Made by a program: the position numbers and the translations under genes. From Chloranthus sessilifolius (lineage: Eukaryota > Streptophyta > Magnoliopsida > Chloranthales > Chloranthaceae): a stretch of 64,000 bases of DNA. The stretch lies in NCBI GenBank assembly GCA_021018995.1, contig CM037588.1, positions 83,735,765 through 83,799,764 of the forward strand, read 5' to 3'. Within the stretch, counting starts at the first letter, position 1. The number at the start of each line of letters is the position of its first letter. Of the stretch, positions 1-12,842 are shown piece by piece. The notes under the pieces were generated by a model. It made no database searches. It saw only the letters and a program-made list of their open reading frames with translations, and had not been told where the DNA came from.

Positions 1-478
1 TTTTTATTGCAATTTACTACTTTGTAAATATCTTCAAGTTTTGCAGATTAGTGTAATGGTTTTACTTTTCCATCTTCAATTTTCTCAAATTTGATTGACG
101 CCTAAGTTTTAGGAGATTATTGATTAGATTAAATCTGTATTGCTAGGATTCTAGTTTTGATTGACGACTAATGCTAGGAGACTTGATATGTAGTGTAACG
201 GTATTTTTAATTTCATAAATATCTGAGAATAGAAGAAAACTGATTGATGACTAGAATCCTATTTGAAGATTAGGATTTATTTTTTACAATTAGTTTAAAA
301 AACCATTTTTTAATTCATATTTCTCAAGTAATTTAGGATCTTAAAGATTAATATAAGTTTTGAGAAAATCAATTAATAAATAGATCACTTCCTCGTGGGA
401 ACAATCCTATGCTAGTATTACAATTTCCATTGTGTGCTTGTAATAGCTTAAGACTTAATTAGAACAACATAAATATCT
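1..478 (+). mobile_element. Partial LTR of the element A (Athila-type) family, inverted relative to A
   Basis: This stretch is an inverted, diverged copy of the first ~480 bases of the LTR at 2721-4197. Shared landmarks include the segment around 'agacttaatt' near 450 and the 'gattgacgcctaagtttt' segment near 93-112, whose complement lies near 3100-3120. It is cut by the window edge, so whether it is a solo LTR or part of a longer element cannot be seen. No coding sequence is present. Confidence 0.7.
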
Positions 479-487
479 CAAGAATAG

Positions 488-2450
488 TTGGTTAGATTCG
501 GCTTAGGCTACAAGCCTACTGAAGAAGAAATCCGAGAGGCCAAGGAAAAGGCCCAAACCATTGCTGCTGCAAAAGCCTGGGGAATAGACCTAGAGGATGA
601 ACCCCGCCCTAGACCCCACATCCAAAGCACATTCGTGAGTGTGGGGGTCGTGAAGATGGATCAAAATGGGGCAACACAGCTGAGCCTACACAAGGGGGTG
701 GCCGCTATTCACCAAACCAATCCCCAAATCATTCCCCTCGCTATAGAAATAAATCTGGAGTCCTTGTCCCTCTTCAAGGAGGAGGCTCCCCTGTCAATGC
801 AACCCCCTGTGGTAAACCACCATAAACCCATGTTGACATTTGAGGACAAATTCCTAGGCGAGCCCAAGATAAATATGATGGAGGTTGACCCCCAAAGCCA
901 TCTCGATCAGCCTCCTCTACAAGGCCAGGTAAAGGGGCAGCACCTCTGGTGAGGAATTGGGCATCAATGACCTTAACTCTGGAAGTATCAAATGGCCGCG
1001 AATACGGCACCGGCTTCCCAAAAAAAATTATCCTTTAAAAATTGAGATGATCCTTTGGCAGGCAATACCGTGTGTATATAAAGACCTGCCTTACCAAGGG
1101 CTCATTTTCGAAGAAAAAGAAAAACCTAAAAAAATAAAAGAAATACAAAATAATCCAAAAAAATTATATTTCAAAATTCCTAAAAAATCAAAGAAAATAA
1201 TATCTTAATAAAAAAACCCGTCCCATGTGAAGTCGACCCCTTTCCTGTATAATTACAAGAAGAGGTAGGAGTCACGAGTCTGGATGAGGAAATCCCTACC
1301 GAGGATCTCCCCAATGAGCTCCTTGACCAGTTTGTAGATTTTGAGCATGACCCTACGCCGATTGTTGAAGAAATAAAGGATGTCAATCTAGGGACCAAAG
1401 AGATTCCTAGAATCACCAAGATCGGAACATCGCTATCTCCCGAGGAAAGAAAGAGCATGATTGATTTCCTTCGGTCATACCAAGACGTCTTCACATGGTC
1501 ATACAAAGACATGCTTGGTCTACATACCGATTTGGTCGAGCATGAGTTGCCACTTTTTCCAGATGTTAAGCCGGTCAAGTAGAAATTAAGACGCCTTAGG
1601 CCATAATGGATGTTGAAAGTAAAGGATGAAATCATCAAGCAGTACGATGTGGGGTTTCTCATGGTCTCTAAGTACTCACAATGGCTAGCCATTATCTTCC
1701 CTGTACCAAAGAACAATGGAAAGGTTCGCATCTGCATCGACTTAAGAAACCTGAACAAGGCAAGCCCGAAAGATGACTTTCCATTGCCACACATCGACAT
1801 CTTAGTCGATAACACTGCGAGACGTGGGATGCTCTCATTTATGGATGGATTTTCCACATACAATCATATCAAGATGATAGAAGTAGACCGAGAGAAGACA
1901 GTGCTCATTACTCCATCGGAAACTTTCTGTTACTAAGTCATGCCATTCGGATTGAAGAATACTGGGGTGACGAACCAAAGCGCGATGACAGCACCCTTCC
2001 ATGACATGATGCACTGAGAAATTGAGGTATAATTAATGACATGATAGACAAGTCTCAAGAAAAGAGGATCATCTAGTGAACCACCAAAAGCTATTGGAGA
2101 GACTGAGAAAATATAGGTTACGTCTGAACTCTCAAAAATGCGCATTTGGCGCCATGTCAGGAAAACTACTAGGCTTCATCATAAGTAGAAGAGGCATAGA
2201 TGTTGACTCCGGGAAAGTGAAAGCCATCGTCGAAATGTCACTGCCATCTATCGAGAAAGAAGTCAGAGGCTTTTTGGGCAGGATACAGTACATCAGTCGG
2301 TTTATTGTACAACTCACTCTCATCTGCACACCAAACTTTAAGCTACTGAGGAAATATTCACCCATTGAATGGAACAACGACTGTCAAGCAACATTTGATA
2401 GGATCAAGGGCTACCTTCTCTACCCACCCGTATCAGGGGGCCTTCCCCAC
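488..2450 (+). mobile_element. Tat-lineage Ty3/gypsy pol fragment (fossil)
   Basis: This is a decayed piece of a Tat-type LTR retrotransposon on the plus strand. The part at about 488-950 resembles the linker before the reverse transcriptase in Tat elements (GLGYKPTEEEI near its start). The part at about 1540-2400 is reverse transcriptase: it contains the fingers/palm motif VRICIDLRNLNKASPKDDFP, then FMDGFSTYN, then a connection region with GFLGRIQYISRF. Gag, RNase H and integrase are not recognisable here. The element is broken, with several breaks. Element A appears to have inserted downstream of it, so the fragment is older than A. Confidence 0.75.
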
Positions 2451-2715
2451 CCCCTTTTTTATTTTATTTTTTTGTCAAGCTTATTGCTACCTTACAGAAA
2501 AGTACGAGACACAAATTACAGTTTCACAAGCCATCCAACAGCAGCACTTTCATTTCTCAAGCAAGAGGGTCACATCCAAAATGAGAAATAAAAGTGCATC
2601 CATTCAAAAGAATATCCAAAGTTTTCCAAGCAGTCGCATCGTTATTACAAATTATTTCAAAAAAGTACTCGAAGTTCAAATGTTCATAACAAAGAAAAAG
2701 AAAAAAGCAACAGAG
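2451..2715. other. Unassigned stretch between the Tat fragment and element A
   Basis: About 265 bases follow the point where reverse transcriptase similarity is lost. A T-rich run lies near 2455-2475 and an A-rich run near 2690-2706. I see no domain, RNA gene or repeat boundary. It is the left flank of the element A insertion, and the sequence continues on the other side at 12848. Confidence 0.4.
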
Positions 2716-2720
2716 ACAGC
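2716..2720. repeat. Target-site duplication ACAGC, left of element A
   Basis: The five bases ACAGC directly precede the left LTR and recur at 12843-12847 directly after the right LTR. Five bases is the usual duplication length for Ty3/gypsy integrases. This fixes the outer ends of element A. Confidence 0.85.
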
Positions 2721-4197
2721 TAATTGGGCTACTTTTATATATATCTAATTAAGTCTTAACCCATTGCAAGTGCACAATAGAAATCATAGCACTAGGAAAG
2801 GATCATTCCCATAGAGAGATTAAATTATGTTTACTTAATTTTTGTGACAACATATACTTTCTTTTAAGCTCTTAAACTACTAGAGAAATATAAATCAAGA
2901 ATTGTTTTTAACTAAGTTTGCAGAAAATAAATCCTAATCTTCCTTCTTCAAATTATGGTCGTCAATCACAATCCATCAAGTCTCGGATGTTTACAAATTT
3001 AAAATATCGTTACATTGTATTGTTGTCTTCTAGAATTTGAGAGTCAATCATAAACTAAAATCCTTTAATACAAATTTAGTCTAATCAACAATCTCCTAAA
3101 ACTTGGGCGTCAATCAAATTCTAAGAAACTAAAGATGGAAAAGTAAAAAACCATTACACTAATCTATTCAAATTAAAACCTGAAGATGTTTACAAAGCAA
3201 GAAATAAAAGAAAATCAAATCTAAACAAGAAAGTAATAAAAATTATATCTTTCACTCCTCAGCCGCAGTAGTCAATTGCTTCTAAGAAACTATAGATATC
3301 TACTCCAATCTTTAGCTCACAATCGCAGTCGTCAATTGCTCTTGAGAAACCTTGGATATCTAATCTACAAAGCAATAAAAATCTACTATAAATTTGATCG
3401 GAAGAAAATTCAACCTCAGTCATCAATTGATGTTGAGAATTTCTTCGATGCTTTATTCCTACACCGGGCTCTCTTATTTATAGATCATAAGGAGTCGGTT
3501 TACAAAACTTCTAATTCTAATAAATGAAATAACTAAAGCAAAACTATCCTAATATAACTCTAATTCTAATTTTATAGTTCCTTACTTCCTTTGGTCGACG
3601 TACTTTTGGAATGTTCAGTAGTAGAGATCTTCTGGAGTTTATCTTCATTAATCTTCTCAAATCCGTGATCAACCAATCTTCAAATTCAAGTATTCTTCTA
3701 ATTCTTTTCATGGCGGTGGAATCTTCATGTGATTAGCAGTAGTGACAGTGAACAGGAAAGCTTCATAATCATAATCGTAAATCACGATTATCTCTTTTCT
3801 TCTCTTTTTCTGGAAAATCGTAAATTACTATTTTCTATTTTTCATAGCTTCTTTATTGGACGATTCTCTGGATTATGATTCATCGCTTTTCATTCTGTAT
3901 CACTTCAGCTTTGTGAACGTCTTCTGGGGAATCATAAATTACAATTTCTCATTTTCTTCTTTAGTAGAGCGCTCAATCGTCTTTTCACGATTTTCTACGT
4001 CCCGGTATATAGTGAATCGTCTTTTTACGCTTAATCGCCTTTTACTGCTCTTGAGTTCATTTTCATAAAGATTAACATTTTGGCTCTCTTTTATTAATTT
4101 TTCTTAATTTCTGCACATCAGTAACTTATTAGTAGCAAACTAAGTCCTACCATCACTAAGTTAAGGGTGATAAAATGGTATATTATATGACAGATCA
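2721..4197 (-). repeat. LTR of element A (3' LTR in element orientation)
   Basis: This LTR aligns over its length with 11339-12842. On the plus strand it runs from TAATTGGGCTAC to GACAGATCA, while the other copy runs from TGATTGGGCTAC to GACTGATCA and so shows the canonical TG...CA ends. Two kinds of short phrase recur inside it: GTCGTCAATt-like phrases at about 2950-3430 and AATCGT/ACGATT phrases at about 3765-4040. Confidence 0.88.
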
Positions 4198-4215
4198 TAT
4201 CCCCAAACTTACGTT
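4198..4215 (-). promoter_or_regulatory. Polypurine tract of element A
   Basis: Read on the minus strand the sequence is AAGTTTGGGGATA directly before the LTR start. This matches the position and G-rich form of Athila polypurine tracts, which prime plus-strand DNA synthesis. It supports the minus-strand orientation of the element. Confidence 0.65.
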
Positions 4216-6900
4216 TTGCTAGTCCCTAGCAAACAAGGAAACATAAAACATATTATTAAAAATTAAATTGTCACTTTCTTTGAGAGCAGGATTGTATTTA
4301 ACAGATCCAACAAGCCTTTAAAACCCCTAGGTGATCCTTAGTGGTGGAGTTGTAGTCTCCTTAATATTTTCAGTGAAGTTACCTACAGACTTCAAAATAT
4401 TTTTGGATTTTTCAAACATATAAAATAAAAATTCTAAGCTAATTTTGTACACTAAATTACATTAACTAAATTATCTAAGTGGTCAAATTGATCACTACAT
4501 AGTTTATTGTGATTTTCTAAAATTATCAATCTTTTATCCTTACTTTTCATTACAACAGTTATCCTTGATTAGAACTCTAATAATTTTAATTCATAATATG
4601 GAAAGAGATATATGCATTAGTGAATATTTTATTCTTCATAAATTTTTCTAAACTACAGATTTAGAAAATATTTTCATTTAAAAACTCACTATTGACATAC
4701 TCTCAAAAAGATATCGAAACTTTTTGAGTTCTCTCAATATATTTTTCAGAAAAATTCAATCAATGATATTTTTATCAATCTCATAGAAAAGGATAATCTA
4801 CTTTATTCATATGAATCCCTACATAATTCATGGTATCTAGTATCCATATCTCTACTAGGCTTATGCTTTTGAAAATCGTAATTCAGAAAGGTCTTTCCTT
4901 CAGCTTGTAATGGGGCTTTGGGTTTCAGATGGTGTCAAAGAAAGGTAGAAAAGAATTCAAAATTTTTTTTGAGAATTTTAGCTCTTCTTTCTCTTATCTT
5001 TTCAACTTCTTCTTTTCTTCAGTGAGTATCCATAAATTGGATAACTTCTTCCCATTTTTTTTATAAATAAATAAATCCCATTTTACGATTTTTCTTCTTT
5101 TTCAGAAATCGTTCTTCATGATTTTTCATTCTTTCCCATATTTTTCTTTTTTATTTCTTCAGCTGTACCCTTTTTAGCATTCCTCTTATCTATTTTTGCT
5201 TTTTACTCCTTCCACTCCCTCTTTTTTCCTTCTTTTATATTTTAAAATCTCAGAAAAAATATAAGGGTTAAAGGTTGAAAGCATTGGATAGTACATATGG
5301 TTAAAGGTTTATCTGATTTTTGTTATAAAGAAATTCGATTTTATTATGGGATTTTTGCCTTTTGACTCTAGTTTAACAAAGGATGGCCTTTGATCATCTT
5401 TACGATTTACTAGCATAGATGCCTTATTATTTTGATATTTCTAATAAATAGTTCTAGACAAAAAATCTGGTTATCATATAATATTTTGATTCTAAATTTA
5501 GCAATATGAGATTTCATTTTATTATAGAAGTTCAAAGAAAATTTATGATTTAAATAAAAGAAACAATCTCTCTGAATAAAAGGAGAAATATGGCTCAAAA
5601 GCTCACTGGTTTATAATTCTAAAGCTATAGTCTAAAATTTTGTAGTTTAGATCAATCTATTGTTTCAAACATCCATTCTAATATAGTGTTCAACAAGCTA
5701 AGCATGAATTGTAACTGTTCTTTTTTTTATTATTATTAGATTCCTACTATAATGAATCATAAGTTTTTCAAGAATTGTAATATTTTTCTATCATAATTCC
5801 TATGTAATGATCAACTAAAATAAAAATTTTGAAAAAAAATTCTATAAAACAAATTAACTAAAACTAAAACTATTTACTATTATACTACTATTGTACAAAG
5901 AAATTGTGTATCCCCCCAAAGTTAAATCGGACAATGCCCTCATTGGCACAAAAACAGGGGACACTAAAAGTTTTACCTATAAATTATTGAGAACTCTGAT
6001 TATTTATCGAAAAAAAAAATATGTCACCAGATATATACTTTCCCCCAAATTTGAGAGAAAATAACCGCGGCTTATTCTCGGAGTATCAATAACAAAAATG
6101 TTAGTGGAGTCAGTAACAATTACACAATTAGCAAAAATAAAAGTTAGTCAAAAAGGAAGAAAATTTTATATATATTACTGAATATTTACATGAAACATAA
6201 AAGCAAAATATAAGGAACTAAAATGAAAGAAACTAATTACAGAAAAAAAAAAATCTATTGGGATCATACCTGTGATGTTTATGATGCTCTGTTATATTTT
6301 TACTCATTTGGTGATGACTGGTGTGGTACACAGATAAAAGTAATAAGGTCATCTTTCGAGTCAGATACCTTAGTAGTAGAATAACCCTCTTGATCTTCAT
6401 CAGAAGGCAAATCCTCATGTGCTAACAGTTTAGCCGCGTATGTGTTTTCCTTCTCTTCAATCCTTTGGCAAGAAGGTTCATCCTTATACTGCTACTCCTT
6501 ATTAGCCTTATCTTTCAAATCCTTAGCCAGCTTCCTGATTACAGCAGATTTAAGTCGTATCTCACTTCTCAACTTTTTTGTTTTATCCTGTTCTTTTACT
6601 ATGGTGGCCAAGTTGCTCTTCATTATAGACTTAATGATTTGCTGTTGTTCTGCATTGATTGAGTTTAGGATGTTTGAGCTTCTTGCAGTTGCAAAATTTT
6701 TCCTTCAGCTATGATCAATAGATGATCTTTTTCAGTCAGCTGTTGATGGAGCTTTTGTTGGTAGTCTTTAAGGGCTTTTTCTCTTACTCTTTCTGCATCA
6801 TCATATGGTACCATTTACCCTCCAAACTGTTCAAGTATGGCTGCCATTTTATCTTTATACACCTTTTTTTCTTGTTTTCAAGCTTGCTGATTTTCACTTA
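4216..6900 (-). other. Long AT-rich non-coding 3' region of element A
   Basis: No convincing coding region is seen in these ~2.7 kb. The part next to the polypurine tract (4312-4349) contains a block shared with elements D and F. A few AATCGT/ACGATT-like phrases occur near 5085-5130. The rest is AT-rich with scattered homopolymer runs. In D and F the matching place is also a long non-coding 3' region, so this is normal for the group. Confidence 0.5.
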
Positions 6901-8965
6901 GTCTTCTATTCTCTGCTTGTAGCCGGGTAATCTGTGCTTGAAGGATTGAAGTGGCATCTTAGACTCGCTTTTTTGTTTTGGCTGCCCATCCCGCGCCTTG
7001 ATCTTGTACAACTTTTTTTTGCAAGCTTTCCATTATTTTTGCTCGCTCTTGAGCTGTCAAGGTAGTATCCAAGACTCTCTTCTTTAGTCCTCGATATTCC
7101 TCCATCCACTTTCTTACTATACCTGCCCATTGTATCAATGGTGGGTCAGTTATAAAGATCCATTGCTCTAATTTTCTTATCCTTCTTTCTACTTCTGGTA
7201 ATGGCAATAGATTTGGTCCATGTGTGAGTTGCCATTGCTCCACTACCATCAATCTTCTTTCTAACTAGTGAATTGATGTGGTGGTGACTGGAGGATCTTT
7301 AAGGGGTGCTTCTTCTCCATTTAATAATTTTGTAAAGCTCTCTCTTGGTAACTCAGAGCTTTGTTCTGCTTCAACAGTTAGAACTATGAAGGTTTTCTCT
7401 GTATGGGCTGGAATCGTAGGCTGAGCAGCAGGTTCTACAGGTACAGGGATATGGCTCATAGTATCCATGTTAGTCATTTGTGGATCAATTGTAGAAGGAA
7501 TTTCTTGGTGTATCTCAACATTTGGGCTCTCAGGGTCTGCTTCAGTAGTAACTGGTAGTATGTCTGCCTCTATTGAAGGGGGCATAGCAGGCCCTACTGG
7601 TGAGTCCAAAGCAGGGTCGTATAAACTTGCTAGGTCTGCAATTAGGGTTCCTGACTCGGTTATTCTTTCTTGTACTAGAGAACTGATCTCTGCTCTCTCC
7701 TGATGTTGAATAGAAGTACTCACACCTTATTCCATGATCACTTCTTCTGGGGCTACGATTTCTGTTGGCTGCACTATGGCAGTCACTTCTCGATCGACAT
7801 GAATCTGTGGGACTTGTGGTGTAGAGGAGATACTTTTGGTGCGAGGTGTGAGAGAAATTTTATTTTTATTTTCAGCACCTAAAGTTCTCCTATAAGTTGT
7901 TATTGTTAAGCCTTCCACTATTCTTGGTAAGGATTTTTCCTTGGGGTCTATATTATACCCCACATTCATCAATAGATTTGTGATAAGGCCCTCAAATGGC
8001 AGAGTCAATTTCTTTGTCTGGTATTTTTCTTGACTCAGTTTCTCCCTCACGGTGGTAATTACTTTAAAAAGATAAGAGGGGACATTGAACCAATAGCGAT
8101 TCGCCATTAAGTACAATGCCTTGGCAAATAGTACCCTTCTCTATGTTCCATGACCCGTGGGGTGAATGGTCTTGTGATTTAGCACATTGAAGAATTATAT
8201 TGATAAACTCCTTGCTTCCAAGTACTTTCATAGGAAAAAGGACTTGTCCCGTGGAGGTTTTCCTAATAATTTTGTTGCCATTTCGGCAAAGTCAAGGAGG
8301 GTATCCGATGGCATCCTCAAAAGGTTGGCCTCTGGATTATCTTGGGACAATTACGGTATTTCCAAGGGTGCATGCATCACCCTGGCAACCATTTCCTTTG
8401 TAATGTGGATCGGAAGTCCATCGATACTAGTGGAGAGGATTAGGGATGATCTCTAGCTGCTTTTGATCATATTTTTGTAAAATACCCTCACCAATCTAGG
8501 ATAGACTTGTATGACTCTTGGCTCTAAGAAATAATTCAGCCCGACATCCTTAAAATATTTAATGGCTTCTCCACTCATCTCTAATTTTCCTAAAGACTCA
8601 ACGTCGACTGCAATCTTGGCTCCCACGATATGGTGTTTTATTGATGTAGGGAGTCTATCTATTGGTGTGGCAGAGGACGCTAGCTTTTTTCCTTTATCTT
8701 ATTTCAGCCCCTTTTTAGGGGCACACACAAATTTTGTTTCATTTGTGTCCTTAGTCTTTTCTTTGGTAACTACCTCGAAAGATTTGGGTTTCATCTTGGG
8801 TGGGTTTGCTACTTTTGATTGATCTTAAGGGCAGCAGACCCTGCAATACGGTTAATAATTGAGGAGTTATCAGAACTATTACTTTCTTCCTCTTCCTCTT
8901 CCCTTTGTCTTTTGCCCATCTCATTTGCCATGCTATTTCTCTTTTGCTTTCTACAAGAATCAATA
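6900..8965 (-). mobile_element. Third-ORF ('env-position') region of element A (fossil part)
   Basis: On the minus strand this part encodes fragments resembling the plant 'putative transposon protein' region found at the env position in Athila elements. The segment near 8116-7730 has WFNVPSYLFKVI and LPFEGLITNLLMNVGYN. A proline/threonine-rich stretch follows, then a charged, coiled-coil-like tail near 7250-6960 (EVERRIRKLEQWIF). No signal peptide or membrane anchor is visible. The part is decayed. It corresponds in position to the better preserved region at 60.2-63.3 kb in element F. Confidence 0.6.
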
Positions 8966-9279
8966 GAAAATTATTAATTGATCATGAATTCCATGCATTG
9001 AGTAAAAATATCCTGCAGAAACCCTTTCATTAAAATCATTAAAATCATCACCGTACATCTTTGATGAATGAAACCCTAACTTGTAGATGTGAAGTGAAAT
9101 GCACTAAGGGTTCCCAAAATAACACAGGGGAAGTAAGGGATGCATAGAAAATAAAATATTTGGGTAGGAGAACAGTTAGGGTGAAGAATTTTTTGAAAAC
9201 GAGAGGGAAGGTAAGAGAGAAAAACTTAGAGAAGTTGAAAATGAGGCTGACAGATTCTTTTTCGAATATGTAGGCCCTG

Positions 9280-9480
9280 TTTTCAGTGCGGACTTGCTGA
9301 ACCGGTCATTAATTGGGTTTCGACCTAGAATTTTCGGTTGATTCTAGTATGAACCCTCTTATCGGTGAATTGTAGTCGCTACTTTTCACTGATAGACTTA
9401 ATGACGATCAATCGTACATCCATACGATTGTTCGCTAGAATGTACAATAGGTAGGATATTACGACTCGTCGTCTTTCAAC
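9280..9480 (-). repeat. Reiterated AATCGT/ACGATT-type motifs upstream of element A third ORF
   Basis: Short CpG-containing words of the type ACGATC, AATCGT, ACGATT and AACGATT recur here, with other CG-bearing words such as GACTCGTCGTC, in otherwise AT-rich DNA. Similar AATCGT/ACGATT words recur in the LTR at 3765-4040. The array is looser than those in elements D, E and F. Confidence 0.4.
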
Positions 9481-9484
9481 GATT

Positions 9485-10940
9485 TGGGTCATAGCATGAT
9501 ACCGAAACTAAAAAGAAAGATAAAAACATAGTTTACATAATTTACAATTGATGCTACAGATGAGTCGGTAGCTCGAAAATCCATGAGGTGTTGATATTTG
9601 ATTTTAGGGAGCAATGTCTCCCCCAGGAGCACTTGTCCTCTAAGATTATTAATCGGTTGCATAGGCAATTGTCCACTTTCTTTTCTTGCCACTTAAGAAG
9701 CTAGTTGGTCTATTTGGCTTTTCAGTTTTGTGATGGACTGGGTATGTGAGTTAAGTACTTGAGAGAATTGAGCGAGCTGATGTAGGTCTTTTGAGTGCTA
9801 GTACGACTGTTGCTATAAATCTCGTAGGATTTAAACAACTGTGGCATCAGGGGCATTGCTCTATGGTCCAAATTGGGTTTGTGCAATGGGCAGTTGAGGT
9901 CCTTGGTGGAAAGCTTGAGCTTGGAGAAATTGAGGTTGCACAATTGATGGCACTAGCTATGCTCCGCTTGTGGAACCATAATTAAATCCAGGGTGGTTCC
10001 TTCATGCTGGATTATATGTGTTTTTATAGTCTCCCCTCTAAAAAGCCATTATTTGTTAACTTTCCACCACCTCTTGGTGGGTTGGCGCAGCTAGATTTTC
10101 AGTATATGTCTGAGTCTGGCAATTAGAGTGGCTTGCCTAGGATCTATCCGGGGTGCTCGTTTTGGCAGTCATTAATGTTACGACCTATTGTTTGAGGACC
10201 AAAACTTTCACACTCATGTCCTCCTCCTTCTTTACTTTATCACTGTTGATATCGTAAAGTCCACCCATTGAGAGCGGGGTGTGGCGAGTGACCTTTGGAT
10301 CAGATATAAGCAGAGCCTTCTTATGTTTTAAGTTACTGGCCAGCTTCTCGAATAAATTTCAGGACTTCTAGCCGTTCTGAGCCATGAAGGCTCCTCCACT
10401 TATAGCATCGACTATAGACTGGTTAGTCTCAGTCAATCCTTGGTAGAAACTTTGCGCTATCGACCAATTGGGTACCTCGTGATGAGGACACTTCCGTAAT
10501 AAATCCTTCATCCGTGCCCAGCTCTCATGAAATAATTCTCTTGGCTTTTACCTGAAGTCTTGAATCGCTTGGCGAATTTAGTTAGTTTTACCAATTGGGA
10601 AGTACTCCCTCAAAAACTTGGACTGCAATTCTTCCCATGTGATAATACTTCTAGCAGGTAATGAAATTAACCATGCCTTCGCCCTATCTTTGAGAGAGAA
10701 TGAGAACAAATGTAGTTTTACGTCCTCTTTATTGGCAGTCGATAATTGAAGCATTGTGCAAAGCTCTATGAAGTTCCTAAGATGCTGGTAGGGATCTTCT
10801 CGATCAAGCCCATGAAAGGTTGGTACAAATTGAAGTGTATGGACCTTAATTTTGTAATTTTGACTGATAGGAACCTCTGGTATAACTATACAAGAGGGCT
10901 CGGTCAAAGCTACTGGGTTGAAATGTGCCTAGATTGACAA
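9485..10940 (-). mobile_element. Gag region of element A (fossil part)
   Basis: The minus strand near 10907-10578 encodes a clear retrotransposon gag segment: FHGLDREDPYQHLRNF, then LFSFSLKDRAKAWLISLP and WEELQSKFLREYFP. This is the Athila-type capsid domain, with close counterparts in element D at 38.8 kb (FHGLSKEDPYKHIDQF). The region near 9690-9490 resembles the gag C-terminal part seen in D near 40.0 kb (LPMQPINNLRGQ against LPSQPVANPKGQ). The part is broken, with several breaks. Confidence 0.8.
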
Positions 10941-11314
10941 ATCGTTAGCCATGGTAAAGGATTCTCTTGCGAAAATTCAGTTTGCTATCTATCAAATTAC
11001 GTCAGAAAGTCCTCTCAATTTTTGTATCACACTCGAAGAAATCTAGACTTCGAGATCGGGTATGATGCATACAAAAAGAAAAACTTTGTTTTTGATATTT
11101 TTGACTTTATTTATTTTTATTCTAGAAGGCAGGGAGAGAGAGCAAATCTAAGCCTCGAGCTTCTCTGATCAGGGGTAGTTGAAACTCTGATTCGTTACTC
11201 CGAATAAACCTGTAAAAGACTTAAGAAGTGATCAAAGAAAATTGAAAATATAAATAAATATAAAAATTGAAAGATAAATATGTGCTTTCTTAAATTAATA
11301 TAATCAAACGCTGA

Positions 11315-11335
11315 TCCCCGACAACGACGTCAAAA
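11315..11335 (-). promoter_or_regulatory. Primer-binding site of element A (tRNA-Asp type, diverged)
   Basis: Read on the minus strand, directly after the 11339-12842 LTR, the sequence TTTTGACGTCGTTGTCGGGGA is a diverged form of TTTTTGGCGCCGTTGCC..GGGA, the Athila primer site. The better preserved version is at 38221 in element D. It fixes this side as the 5' end of element A. Confidence 0.7.
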
Positions 11336-11338
11336 ACA

Positions 11339-12842
11339 TGATTGGGCTACTTTTATGTACATCTAATTAAGTCTTAACCTATTGCAAGTATACAATAGAA
11401 ATCATAGTACTAGCAAATGATCGTTCCCACAGAAATAGGTTAAATTATATTAACTTAATTTTTATGAAAACGTGTAGTTATCTTTTAAGTTCCTAAACTA
11501 CTGGAGAAATATAAATAAAGAATTATTTTTAACTAAGTTTACAGAAAATAAATCCTAATCCTCCTTCTTCAGATTATGGTTGTCAATCACAAGCCTTCAT
11601 GTCTCGGATGTTTACAAATTTAAAATATCATTACATCGTATTACAGTCTTTTAGAATTTGGGCATCAATCAAAAACTAAAATCCTTTAAAATAGATTTAA
11701 TCTGATCAACAATCTCCTAAAACTTGGGTGTCAATCAAATTCTAGAAAACTAAAGATGGAAAAGTAAAATCGTTACACTAATCTGCAAACCACAATCTGA
11801 GTTGTCAATTCAAACTAAAATCTAAAGATGTTTACAAAGCAGGAAATAAAAGAAAATAAAATCTAAACTAGAAAGCAATAAAAATTATATCTTTCACTCC
11901 TCAGCCGCAGTCGTCAATTGCTTCTGAGAAACTATAGATATCTACTCTAATCTTCAGCTCCCAATCGCAGTCGTCAATTGCTCTTGAGAAACCTTAGATA
12001 TCTAATCTACAAAGCAATAAAAATATACTCTAAATTTGATCGAAAGAAAACTCAACCTCAATCGTCAATTGATGCTGAGAATTTCTTCGATGCTTTATTC
12101 CTACACCGGGCTCTCTTATTTATAGACCATAAGGAGTCAGTTTATAAAACTTCTAATTCTAATAAAAGAAATAACTAAATCAAAACTATCCTAATATAAC
12201 TCTAATTCTAATTTTATAGTTCCTTGCTTTCTTTAGTCGACGTACTTCTAAATTGCTCAGTAGTAGAGATCTTCTGGAGTCTATCTTCATTAATCTTCTC
12301 AAATATGTGATCAACCAATCTTCTAATTCAAGAGTTCTTCTAATTCTGTTTATGATGGTAGAATCTTCACATGATCAACAGCAGTGACAGTCAACAAGAA
12401 AGCTTCATAATCGTAATCTAAATCACGATTATCTCTTTTCTTCTATTTTTTTAGAAAATAGTAAATTACGATTTTCTATTTTTCATAGCTTCCTTATTGG
12501 ACGATTTTCTGGATTACGATTTGTTGCTTTTCATTCTATATCGCTTCAGCTTCTTGAACATCTTCTAGAGAATCATAAATTATGATTTCTCATTTTCTTC
12601 TTTAATAGCAGCGCTCAATCGTCTTTTCACAATTTTCTAGCTCTCAGTATATAGCAAATTATCTCTTTATGCTTAATCATCTTTTACTGCTCTTTTTGAG
12701 TTCATTTTGACAAAGATTAACATTTTAGCTCTCTTTTACTGATTTTTCTTAATATCTGCATAGCAGTAACTTATTAGTAGCAAACTAAGTCCTAGCATCA
12801 GTAAGTTAAGGGTGATAAAATGGTATATTATGTGACTGATCA
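11339..12842 (-). repeat. LTR of element A (5' LTR in element orientation)
   Basis: This LTR pairs with 2721-4197 and has TG...CA ends (TGATTGGGCTAC to GACTGATCA on the plus strand). It is followed directly by the ACAGC duplication. It carries the same GTCGTCAATTGCT-like and AATCGT-like phrases as its partner. Confidence 0.88.

Larger units (their letters stand above)
2721..12842 (-). mobile_element. Element A: Athila-type LTR retrotransposon lacking recognisable pol (fossil)
   Basis: This 10.1-kb element lies on the minus strand between two diverged LTRs (2721-4197 and 11339-12842) and a 5-bp duplication ACAGC. Reading on the minus strand, the order is LTR, tRNA-Asp-like primer site, gag (about 10.9-9.5 kb), third-ORF region (about 9.0-6.9 kb), a long non-coding stretch, polypurine tract and LTR. 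I find no protease, reverse transcriptase, RNase H or integrase between the LTRs, so it was probably mobilised in trans. It is broken, with many breaks. By eye the LTRs differ at roughly one base in 8-10, which suggests several million years. Confidence 0.85.

Noticed and set aside
6442-6714. Hydrophobic open frame on the plus strand, considered as a membrane protein
   Set aside because: It is antisense to the decayed 3' part of element A and has no recognisable family features.
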